Of a stretch of DNA of 64,000 nucleotides, positions 56,392-62,696 are shown piece by piece. The notes under the pieces are model-generated. The model ran no database searches. It saw only the letters and a program-made list of their open reading frames with translations, and was not told the origin of the DNA. Every line of letters begins with the position of its first letter. Within the stretch, counting starts at the first letter, position 1. The translations under genes and the position numbers were made by a program. The DNA is from Achromobacter sp. HZ34 (lineage in GTDB: Bacteria; Pseudomonadota; Gammaproteobacteria; Burkholderiales; Burkholderiaceae_B), in contig NZ_NJIX01000007.1 of assembly GCF_002209485.1 (NCBI RefSeq), positions 294,682-358,681 on the forward strand, in the 5' to 3' direction.

Positions 56392-56895
56392 TCAGGCGCC
56401 CACGGCGTGCGTGGCACGGCCGACCCGGTGGAAGCCCCGGTCAAAATAGATCAGCGCCTCGCTGTTCTCCAGGCTGGTGGCACTGCGTACGGCGCAATAG
56501 AACACCGTGTGCGTGCCTACTTCGGCGGTGAAGGTGATGTCGCAGTCCAGCGATACCGCGGCGCCGCGCAGCACGGGCGAGCCGGTTTCCAGCACGTCCC
56601 AGTCGCCCTCAGAGAAGCGCTCGTCCACGGCCATGTCCTTGGACGCGAAGCGCAGCGCCAGGGCCTGCTGGCTGGCGTCCAGGACATTGACGCACAGCCG
56701 GGAGTTTTCCTTGAAGGCGGTGTTGTTGCGGCTGCTGCGGTTGATGCACACCAGCAGCATGGGCGGCTGGTCGGTCACGCCGCAGACCGCCGAGGCGGTG
56801 CAGCCGCAGCGGCCGGCGGGGCCGTCGCTGGTGATTACGTTGACGGCCGCGCCCATCCTGGCCATGGCATCGCGATACACAGTCTTGGCTATCAT
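56392..56895 (-). CDS. Flavin reductase (HpaC/RutF-like)
   Basis: A 167-residue NAD(P)H:flavin oxidoreductase of the split-barrel fold. Motifs: GAAVNVITSDGPAGRCGCTASAV region near 16-38 (flavin binding), PPMLLVCINRSSRNNTAF near 44 and VGTHTVFYCAV near 125. It supplies reduced FMN or FAD to the flavin-dependent monooxygenase encoded just upstream. A 13-base sequence is repeated twice directly in front of its start. Confidence 0.92.
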   Translation of the reverse strand: MIAKTVYRDAMARMGAAVNVITSDGPAGRCGCTASAVCGVTDQPPMLLVCINRSSRNNTAFKENSRLCVNVLDASQQALALRFASKDMAVDERFSEGDWDVLETGSPVLRGAAVSLDCDITFTAEVGTHTVFYCAVRSATSLENSEALIYFDRGFHRVGRATHAVGA

Positions 56896-56901
56896 TTCAG
56901 T

Positions 56902-56929
56902 GTCGTCCGTACAAGAGTCGTCCGTACAA
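56902..56929. repeat. Direct repeat in front of the flavin reductase gene
   Basis: GTCGTCCGTACAA occurs at 56902-56914 and again at 56917-56929, a 15-base period, within the 75-base gap between monooxygenase stop and flavin reductase start. Could be a regulator site or a duplication scar; it lies within 7 to 34 bases of the start codon. Confidence 0.8.
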
Positions 56930-56970
56930 ATGTCATGCTTGCAATCAGCGGCTGGCGGTCCGCATGCGGC

Positions 56971-58332
56971 TCATGCACCCGCGCGATAGCGCGCGGCCTG
57001 GTGCGTCGCCGGCAAATGGGCATGGCCGAAAAGCTTCTCGCGATAGACCCCTTCGCGATAGGCGGTCTTGTAGGCGCCGCGTTCCTGCAGGACAGGCACC
57101 ACCAGGTCGATGAAGTCCTCGAAGCATTCGGGCGTGACCGTGCGCGAAAGATTGAAGCCGTCCACATCGGCCTGCTCGGTCCACGCGATCAACGTGTCGG
57201 CGACCTGTTCGGCGGAGCCTACCAGCGGCGCCTGACGGCTGCCCAGCACCAGTTGGTCGATGAGCTTGCGCTTGGTCCAGGTGGGACCGGCGGCGCGCGT
57301 CATGGCCTCGACGTTGGAGACGATAGCCTGGCTCTGGCCGGTCTGGATGGGTTCGTCCATGTCGTATTTGGCGAAGTCTATGCCCATGGAGGCCGAAGCA
57401 TGCGCCAGCGCGGCTTCGATGTCCACGTACTGCTTGTAGTCCTCGAATTTCTCGCGGGCTTCGGCTTCGGTCTTGCCGGTGATGACGGTGGCGCCCAGGA
57501 ACACGCTGAGGTCGCTGGCCTTGCGGCCCTGTTGCACCGCCAGCCCGCGGATGTCGTCGACGATGGCGCGCACGCCGCTCATGCTCTGGCCGTTGACGAA
57601 CACGCATTCGGCGTGCATCGCCGCGAACTGGCGGCCGCGGGTGGAGGCGCCGGCCTGGTACAGGATGGGCGTGCGCTGCGGCGAGGGTTCGGACAGGTGC
57701 AGGGCATCCACCTTGTATTGGCGGCCGTCGTGGTGCACGCGATGGACCTTGGCCGGGTCCGCATAGATGCGGTGGGCGCGGTCGTTGACCACGGCGCCGT
57801 CTTCCCAGCAGCCTTCCCACAGTTTGTAGACCAGGGACATGTACTCGTCGGCCAGGTCGTAGCGGTCGTCGTGGGCCATCTGCCCGGTCAGGCCGGTGGC
57901 GCGGGCGGCGCTGTCCAGGTAGCCGGTGACGATGTTCCAGCCTATGCGTCCGCCGCTCAGGTGGTCCAGCGTGGACATGCGGCGGGCGAAGGAGAAGGGC
58001 GGTTCGTAGGTCAGGTTGCAGGTCACGCCGAAACCCAGGTGGCGGGTGGCGGCGGCCATGGCAGGGATCAGCAGGGAGGGGTCGTTTACCGGCAGCTGCA
58101 CCGCGCCCTTGAGCGTGGCGTCGGTGTTGCCGCCGTAGACGTCGTAGGCGCCCAGCACGTCGGCGAAGAAGATGCCGTCGAACAGGCCGGCTTCCAGTTT
58201 TTGTGCCAGCTGGGTCCAGTAGTGGATGTCCGTATAGCGGGTCGACTGGTCGCGCGGGTGCGTCCACAGGCCCTGCTGGATATGCCCGATGCAATTCATG
58301 TCGAACGCATTGATCCGAATTTCGCGCGCCAT
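56971..58332 (-). CDS. LLM-class flavin-dependent monooxygenase (NtaA/SnaA/DszA family)
   Basis: Two-component, FMNH2-dependent monooxygenase of 453 residues. The start MAREIRINAFDMNC is the family N-terminus; 100 upstream in-frame codons are discarded. Characteristic blocks: GLFDGIFFADVLGAYDVYGG near 49-67, HLSGGRIGWNIVTGYLDSAARATG near 126, DDRYDLADEYM near 155, and PILYQAGASTRGRQFAA near 219. Relatives oxidise nitrilotriacetate (NtaA), pristinamycin IIB (SnaA) or organosulfur compounds (DszA, DmoA, SfnG). First gene of the leftward run and divergent from an XRE-cupin regulator. Confidence 0.93.
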   Translation of the reverse strand: MAREIRINAFDMNCIGHIQQGLWTHPRDQSTRYTDIHYWTQLAQKLEAGLFDGIFFADVLGAYDVYGGNTDATLKGAVQLPVNDPSLLIPAMAAATRHLGFGVTCNLTYEPPFSFARRMSTLDHLSGGRIGWNIVTGYLDSAARATGLTGQMAHDDRYDLADEYMSLVYKLWEGCWEDGAVVNDRAHRIYADPAKVHRVHHDGRQYKVDALHLSEPSPQRTPILYQAGASTRGRQFAAMHAECVFVNGQSMSGVRAIVDDIRGLAVQQGRKASDLSVFLGATVITGKTEAEAREKFEDYKQYVDIEAALAHASASMGIDFAKYDMDEPIQTGQSQAIVSNVEAMTRAAGPTWTKRKLIDQLVLGSRQAPLVGSAEQVADTLIAWTEQADVDGFNLSRTVTPECFEDFIDLVVPVLQERGAYKTAYREGVYREKLFGHAHLPATHQAARYRAGA

Positions 58333-58379
58333 CTCGATTCCGTTTTCTGATAGGTCGTTGGTCTTGTTTTCGAGCCAGA

Positions 58380-58417
58380 TTTGATCTGGATCAAATGCTG
58401 TGTCCAATATAGTGGAC
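58380..58417. promoter_or_regulatory. Two palindromes in the monooxygenase/XRE divergent promoter region
   Basis: TTTGATCTGGATCAAA (58380-58395) is a dyad with perfect seven-base arms, and GTCCA-N6-TGGAC (58402-58417) is a second. The second covers the likely -10 of the monooxygenase promoter. Position between the regulator and the operon makes them good candidate operators of the XRE-cupin protein. Confidence 0.65.
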
Positions 58418-58435
58418 GATATGAATCGGATACAA
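58406..58435 (-). promoter_or_regulatory. Candidate promoter of the monooxygenase operon
   Basis: On the minus strand TTGTAT (58435-58430), 18-base spacer, TATATT (58411-58406), about 75 bases upstream of the monooxygenase start. The -10 lies inside the GTCCA/TGGAC palindrome, which suggests repression by steric blocking. Confidence 0.55.
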
Positions 58436-58578
58436 GACGTTTTCGCTAAGATTCGGGTTTGTCCTGATCCTTGGTGGCGGCCGTCCACGGCTCGAATCGT
58501 CCCAAACGTATAATCGTTTCCCCTGTCCAGAGCCAAAGCGGGGCGGGCCTGGTCCCGCCGCCAAGGCGTACGTCCATC

Positions 58579-59145
58579 ATGAGTCCCACCTTCCACGATC
58601 CCTCCGCGGCCATTGCCTTGCACGTCAAACAAGAGCGTGACGCGCGCAAGTGGTCATTGGCGGAGCTGGCGGATCGTTCCGGCGTGTCCAAGGCCATGAT
58701 CAGCAAGATCGAGCGGGGCGAAGCCAGTCCCACGGCCACCATTCTTGGCCGCCTGTCCGGCGCATTCGGCCTGCAGTTGTCGGCGCTCCTGGCCATGGCG
58801 GAACAGGTCAATGGCCGGCTGTTACGGCACGACGACCAGCCGGTGTGGGTAGATCCAGAGACCGGCTATGTGCGGCGCACCGTGTCGCCGGCCAATGGCG
58901 GCGTGACTGAACTGCTGCGTATCGACCTGCCCCCGAATGCGCGGGTGTCGTATCCGCCGGACGCATTCACCTTCCAGCATCAGCTGATGTGGGTGCTGGA
59001 AGGTGTGCTGGTTTTTCAGGAAGGCCCGGATACACACACCCTGCAGGCCGGCGACTGCCTGGAACTGGGCCGCCCGGCGTCCTGCACGTTCGCCAATCCC
59101 GGCGACAAGCCTTGTTCGTACCTGATCGCGTTGACCAAGCGGTAG
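58579..59145 (+). CDS. XRE-family regulator with C-terminal cupin domain
   Basis: A 188-residue repressor or activator. HTH_3/XRE domain about residues 11-66 (LAELADRSGVSKAMISKIER) and a cupin sensor domain about 110-185 (HQLMWVLEGVLVFQEG...LQAGDCLELG). The architecture is that of PuuR and SutR (YdcN), the latter controlling sulfur utilisation in E. coli. Start MSPTFHDPSA chosen over 36 upstream codons. Divergent from the monooxygenase operon with palindromes between, so it most likely controls it. Confidence 0.92.
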   Translation: MSPTFHDPSAAIALHVKQERDARKWSLAELADRSGVSKAMISKIERGEASPTATILGRLSGAFGLQLSALLAMAEQVNGRLLRHDDQPVWVDPETGYVRRTVSPANGGVTELLRIDLPPNARVSYPPDAFTFQHQLMWVLEGVLVFQEGPDTHTLQAGDCLELGRPASCTFANPGDKPCSYLIALTKR

Positions 59146-59161
59146 ACACGAGCGCCGGTTC

Positions 59162-59191
59162 CGGCATCGGCATCGGCATCGGCATCGGCTC
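59162..59191 (+). repeat. Hexanucleotide microsatellite
   Basis: CGGCAT repeated four times plus a degenerate fifth unit (CGGCTC), in the convergent gap between the XRE gene and a LysR gene. Non-coding for the chosen genes. Confidence 0.85.
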
Positions 59192-59255
59192 CGACACGGG
59201 CATCATCTCCGGCAAAGCAGGGCCGGCAACGCGAAGTTCGCGGCCAGTCTCGCCG

Positions 59256-60212
59256 TCAGCCTGCCGCGGGCCCAGCGGTCGATTCAATCTCCCTGCTCAT
59301 CCATTCACACAGGATGCGGACAGCGAGCGAGGGCGTATCCGAGCGCCAGAGTATGCCCAGGGGCCGCAAGGGTTCGATCTTTTCCGTATCGAGCAGGCAG
59401 AAGCGGCCGCTGGCCACGCTGGGCGCGACCAGGCTGTATGGCAGCACCACCAGGGCATCGCTCTCCGCCACGATGGTGACGATGGCGGACAGTGAACTGG
59501 TGGTGACATTGAGTCGTTCGGGCTGCCGTCCCGCGCGCGCGAACCAGCTTTCGAAGACCGTGCGGCTGGTCATGCTGGCTGGAAAGGTCAGCCATTTCTC
59601 TCGCGCCAGCGCGTCGACGGTCAGCTGCTTTTCGCTTGCCAGCCGGTGCCCGCTGCGCGCCACCACCGCGGCGCGGTCGGCGAGCAAGGGGATGAACGCA
59701 TAGCCCTCCGGGTAGGGATGCGACTGGCGGGTGAAAAGCACATCCAGCGTCCCGGCGCTGAGGTCTTCCATCAGGGCCGCGGTCTCGTCTTCATGCAGGT
59801 GCGTGCTGATATGGGGATGGCTCTCGGCGAAGCGTGCCAGCACGCTCATGATGGGGCCCTGGCAGGCGGCCGGCAGCGCGCCGATATGGATGACGCCCGC
59901 CGTGCCGGTCTGCAGGTCCACCAGGGAACTAGCCGTCGCCTGGATCAGCCGCAGCATGCTGCGCAAGGTGGGCAGCAGCGTGTGGCAGGCCGCCGTCGGC
60001 CGCATCCCGCGGGCATGCCGTTCGAACAGGTTGATGTCCAGCAGGCTCTCGACGTCGCCCAGGAACTTGACGACGCTGGGCTGGCTGATGCCGGCTTCCG
60101 CGGCCACCTTATGGGTGTTGCCCAATTCAGCGGTGAGCACGATCAGCTGCATCTGCCGCAATCGAAGCTTGGCCACCATGCGGTTTACGAGAGTGGCGGG
60201 GGAATTGATCAT
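59256..60212 (-). CDS. LysR-family transcriptional regulator (GbpR/CbbR-like C-terminus)
   Basis: A 318-residue regulator starting MINSPATLVNRMVAKLRLRQ. The HTH region (about 15-75) includes VAAEAGISQPSVVKFLGDVESLLDINLFER. Effector domain about 95-300, beginning GVIHIGALPAACQGPIM. It is divergent from the Bug gene at 60396, which is its most likely target. The 28 in-frame codons upstream of the chosen ATG extend into the shared gap and are discarded. Confidence 0.92.
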   Translation of the reverse strand: MINSPATLVNRMVAKLRLRQMQLIVLTAELGNTHKVAAEAGISQPSVVKFLGDVESLLDINLFERHARGMRPTAACHTLLPTLRSMLRLIQATASSLVDLQTGTAGVIHIGALPAACQGPIMSVLARFAESHPHISTHLHEDETAALMEDLSAGTLDVLFTRQSHPYPEGYAFIPLLADRAAVVARSGHRLASEKQLTVDALAREKWLTFPASMTSRTVFESWFARAGRQPERLNVTTSSLSAIVTIVAESDALVVLPYSLVAPSVASGRFCLLDTEKIEPLRPLGILWRSDTPSLAVRILCEWMSREIESTAGPAAG

Positions 60213-60395
60213 TACTTGGGATTCCGGGGGCGAGCGATAGCTTTTTTGAATCGGAGGGTGGGTTTTAGTTTTGCCCGAGGGGTGAAAGGTGGGCAAGCTG
60301 TCGCCCTTGCTGGCTCCGGCATTGCCTTTGGCTCTGCCGGCTTACCAAGCCTGATTGCTCACATTTTCACCAAAATAAATCTTCAGGGGATTTAC

Positions 60396-61379
60396 ATGCC
60401 TTACCGCAACCTCTCGCGGCGCGCTTTCCTGGCCGCCACCTTCGCAACGCTGGCCACGGCAACGTGTGCGCACGCCGCGGACAGTTTCCCCACGCAGCGG
60501 ATCACGATGATAGTGCCGTTTCCCGCCGGCGGCGGGTCCGATGGCGTGGCGCGCTACCTCAGCGAACCCATGGCGCGGATCCTTGGGCAGCCGGTCGTCA
60601 TCGAGAACCTGGGTGGCAACGCGGGCGCCGTCGGCGCGGCCAAGGTCCTGCGGGAGAAGGCGGACGGCTACACCATCATGCTGGGCTCGGTAAACGAGAC
60701 GGTTCTGCTGCCTATCGTCAACTCGGCCGTTCCGTACAAGTATTCCGACTTCACGCCCGTGGGCAAAGTGGGCAGCACGCCTTTCATGGTGATCGGCCGC
60801 AAGGACTTGGCGGCGAATTCTTTCGACGACCTCATTGCGTTGGCCCGCAAGCAGCCGGGCAAGTTGAGTTTCGGCAGCACGGGCGTCGGTTCGTACCAGC
60901 AGATCGTCATGGAGCAGATCATGAAGCTCGCGGATGTATCGATGCTGCACGTGCCTTACCGCGGGGCGGCGCCCCTGATGACGGATTTGCTGGGCGGACA
61001 GATCGACCTGGGCGTCGCGCTGCCGTCGGTGGTGCTGCCGCAGGCGCGCCAGGGTGCCATCAAGGCGTTTGGCGTCACCGGCCAGGCGCGCGACGCGTCC
61101 GCGCCTGAGGTCCCGGCGATCAACGAGAGCAAGTCGGTCAAGAACCTGGATTTCAGCTTCTGGTTCGGCGTGTTCGCGCCCAAGAACATGCCCGAGGATC
61201 GCCGCGCGAAGCTCGCGTCCGCGCTGGAGCAGGTGTTGCAGGACCCGAAGGTCAAGCAGCAACTGGAAACCGCCGGCCTGACCGTCGCCCAACCCGCCGA
61301 GCAGAAAGATTTCGCGGGTTTCATGAAGCAAGAGGATCAAAAACTGCGCGGCATCGCCAGCGGCATCAAGCTCGACTGA
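60396..61379 (+). CDS. Bug/TctC-family solute-binding protein
   Basis: A 327-residue Bug protein. Signal: MPYRNLSRRAFLAATFATLA...CAHA, twin-arginine-like (SRRAFLA), cleavage near residue 27. Mature blocks: FPTQRITMIVPFPAGGGSDG, NLGGNAGAVGAAKVLREKADGY, VPYRGAAPLMTDLLGGQIDLG. GGGGA precedes the ATG, chosen because the longer frame upstream is antisense to the LysR gene. Ligand-inducible control by the divergent LysR is expected. Ligand unknown. Confidence 0.93.
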   Translation: MPYRNLSRRAFLAATFATLATATCAHAADSFPTQRITMIVPFPAGGGSDGVARYLSEPMARILGQPVVIENLGGNAGAVGAAKVLREKADGYTIMLGSVNETVLLPIVNSAVPYKYSDFTPVGKVGSTPFMVIGRKDLAANSFDDLIALARKQPGKLSFGSTGVGSYQQIVMEQIMKLADVSMLHVPYRGAAPLMTDLLGGQIDLGVALPSVVLPQARQGAIKAFGVTGQARDASAPEVPAINESKSVKNLDFSFWFGVFAPKNMPEDRRAKLASALEQVLQDPKVKQQLETAGLTVAQPAEQKDFAGFMKQEDQKLRGIASGIKLD

Positions 61380-61385
61380 CCTGGG

Positions 61386-61694
61386 TCACGCTGGGCGATG
61401 CGCCTCAGCGTGCAATGAGATCCCCAGGGCGTTCATTACCTTGAGGATCGTGGCGAAGTCCGGCGAGCGCTCGCCGGACAGTGCTTTATAAAGGCTCTCG
61501 CGAGAGAGGCCAGTTTGGCGAGCAATTTTTGTCATGCCTTGTGCACGGGCAATATCACCGAGAGCCTTCGCGATGAAGGCGGCATCTCCTTCACTTTCCA
61601 GAATGCACGCATCCAGATAAGCAGCCATTTCCTCCGGCGTGCGGAGCCTCTCAGCGATGTCGTACTTCCGGGTCACTAATTTATCCATGTTCAT
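61386..61694 (-). CDS. Antitoxin of HigBA-like addiction module (HI1420/HTH type)
   Basis: A 102-residue protein starting MNMDKLVTRKYDIAERL, with LRTPEEMAAYLDACI near 15-30 and a C-terminal helix-turn-helix (ARQTGLSRESLYKALSGERSPDFATILKVMNALGI, about 58-92, seen as two helices). This is the pattern of the antidote downstream of a small killer gene (HI1419/HI1420 family). It lies 71 bases after the toxin gene; a longer start at 61769 overlapping the toxin stop is also open. Its HTH probably binds the inverted repeat in the operon promoter. Confidence 0.88.
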   Translation of the reverse strand: MNMDKLVTRKYDIAERLRTPEEMAAYLDACILESEGDAAFIAKALGDIARAQGMTKIARQTGLSRESLYKALSGERSPDFATILKVMNALGISLHAEAHRPA

Positions 61695-61765
61695 AGCCCC
61701 TTCAGGTGGGAGCGCTAAGAAAAGCACTCGCGATGCAATACGAATACTTTCCTGGTGCATGAGCA

Positions 61766-62059
61766 TCAAAGCTGCGAAACCAACTTGTATGCCCGCTCAA
61801 TGTCTGAATTTTGGGTAGATTTATCTCCACCCGCGAGCAGTATCACAATAGAACCGTCTTGCCGCAGCGTGTAGTACACCCGATAGCCAGGGCCCACATC
61901 GATTTTCAATTCGGTCACTCCGTGCTTCAGGTTCCTATGGCTGCCCGGGTTTCCTTCTGCCAGACGCCGGATCCGCGCTTGGATGCGTGCGCGTCCTGCT
62001 ACGTCCTTCAGGTTCGCTTCGAATTCATCAAATTCTTCGGTACTTACTATCTCTCTCAT
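61766..62059 (-). CDS. RelE/HigB-superfamily toxin (HI1419 type)
   Basis: A 97-residue toxin starting MREIVSTEEFDEFEANL. Conserved features: RARIQARIRRLAEGNPGSHRNL near 25-46, GVTELKIDVGPGYRVYYTL near 48-66 and ILLAGGDKSTQNSDIERA near 73-90, the addiction-module killer (Gp49/RelE) signature. Such toxins cleave mRNA at the ribosome. Toxin gene precedes antitoxin, as typical of this subtype. The start at 62059 follows a GGGG stretch; the 29 extra codons upstream overlap the promoter region. Confidence 0.9.
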   Translation of the reverse strand: MREIVSTEEFDEFEANLKDVAGRARIQARIRRLAEGNPGSHRNLKHGVTELKIDVGPGYRVYYTLRQDGSIVILLAGGDKSTQNSDIERAYKLVSQL

Positions 62060-62117
62060 GTCCCCGCTCACCAGACGTTTGCGTTGGTGCCTTCCTTCCG
62101 GGGGATTGATAGGCTCT

Positions 62118-62146
62118 ATTGTAGCCAGTAGGCTACGATTTCGCAA
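62118..62146 (-). promoter_or_regulatory. Promoter of the toxin-antitoxin operon with embedded operator
   Basis: On the minus strand TTGCGA (62146-62141), 17-base spacer, TACAAT (62123-62118). Inside the spacer and overlapping the -10 is the perfect inverted repeat GTAGCC-AGTA-GGCTAC (62121-62136). A third GTAGCC half-site is at 62152-62157. Classic layout for autorepression by the antitoxin. Confidence 0.75.
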
Positions 62147-62301
62147 AAAAAGTAGCCTGCTGGATACGAACCGTTTGCCTCATGATGCCGGATGGTCGAC
62201 CAGGGGTGAGTGCGAATTCACGCGATAGGGTTCGTTCTGGATACAACGATGGTGCCTCCGCTGGAATGGCGAAGGAAGAGAGGGCTGAGCTAGGAAGCGA
62301 T

Positions 62302-62376
62302 TGGCCTCGCCGGGTGGAATCGAACCACCAATTGACCCTTAGGAGGGGCCGGTTATATCCGTTTAACTACGGCGAG
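62302..62376 (-). tRNA. tRNA-Arg (anticodon CCT)
   Basis: On the minus strand: acceptor CTCGCCG pairs with CGGCGAG, D arm GTTA/TAAC, anticodon stem GGCCC/GGGTC with loop CTCCTAA (anticodon CCT, reads AGG), T arm GGTGG/CCACC with TTCGATT loop, discriminator G and an encoded CCA at 62304-62302. 75 bases with CCA. It reads towards the toxin-antitoxin genes. Confidence 0.93.
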
Positions 62377-62469
62377 CTGCTGAGCAACAGGCACGACGAA
62401 GGCCGCGCCGGGAGGGATCGAGATTCTAACATCTGCACGCCTGCCGGACGATGCATCGCGCCGATCTGT

Positions 62470-62475
62470 TAGAAT
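62470..62475 (+). promoter_or_regulatory. -10 element of the SRP RNA gene
   Basis: TAGAAT, ending 7 bases before the first base of the RNA stem; no good -35 at the expected distance. Confidence 0.55.
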
Positions 62476-62482
62476 TCGCGGT

Positions 62483-62577
62483 GACGGGCCCCTTCGCATG
62501 GTTCGGCGGTGAACCTGGTCAGGTCGGGAACGAAGCAGCCACAGTCGTTTAGGATCAGTGCCGGAGTAAGGCTCGTC
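62483..62577 (+). ncRNA. ffs: Signal recognition particle RNA (4.5S, small bacterial type)
   Basis: The Ffh-binding domain is clear: GGTCAGGTC, GGAA tetraloop, then GAAGCAGCC, at about 62517-62540. The ends GACGGGCC (62483-62490) and GGCTCGTC (62570-62577) pair, giving one long hairpin of about 95 bases. It forms SRP with Ffh for co-translational membrane targeting. The tetraloop is closed by G-C rather than the C-G of E. coli. Followed by a terminator hairpin and dnaX; ffs-dnaX proximity is common in betaproteobacteria. Confidence 0.93.
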
Positions 62578-62590
62578 AACTAATTCCCCG

Positions 62591-62658
62591 GGGACGGGCC
62601 ATGACGGAACCGCGTGTCAAAGCGCAGGTGGTCGTCGTGGCCCGTCCCTTTTGTCTTT
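62591..62658 (+). terminator. Terminator between ffs and dnaX
   Basis: GGGACGGGCCATGACG (62591-62606) pairs with CGTCGTGGCCCGTCCC (62633-62648) with one mismatch or bulge, 26-base loop, then TTTTGTCTTT. An unusually large loop for an intrinsic terminator, but the stem and T-run are strong. Confidence 0.75.
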
Positions 62659-62696
62659 CAGGCGTCTTCCAGCCCGGCAGGCTCTACAATCCGCCC

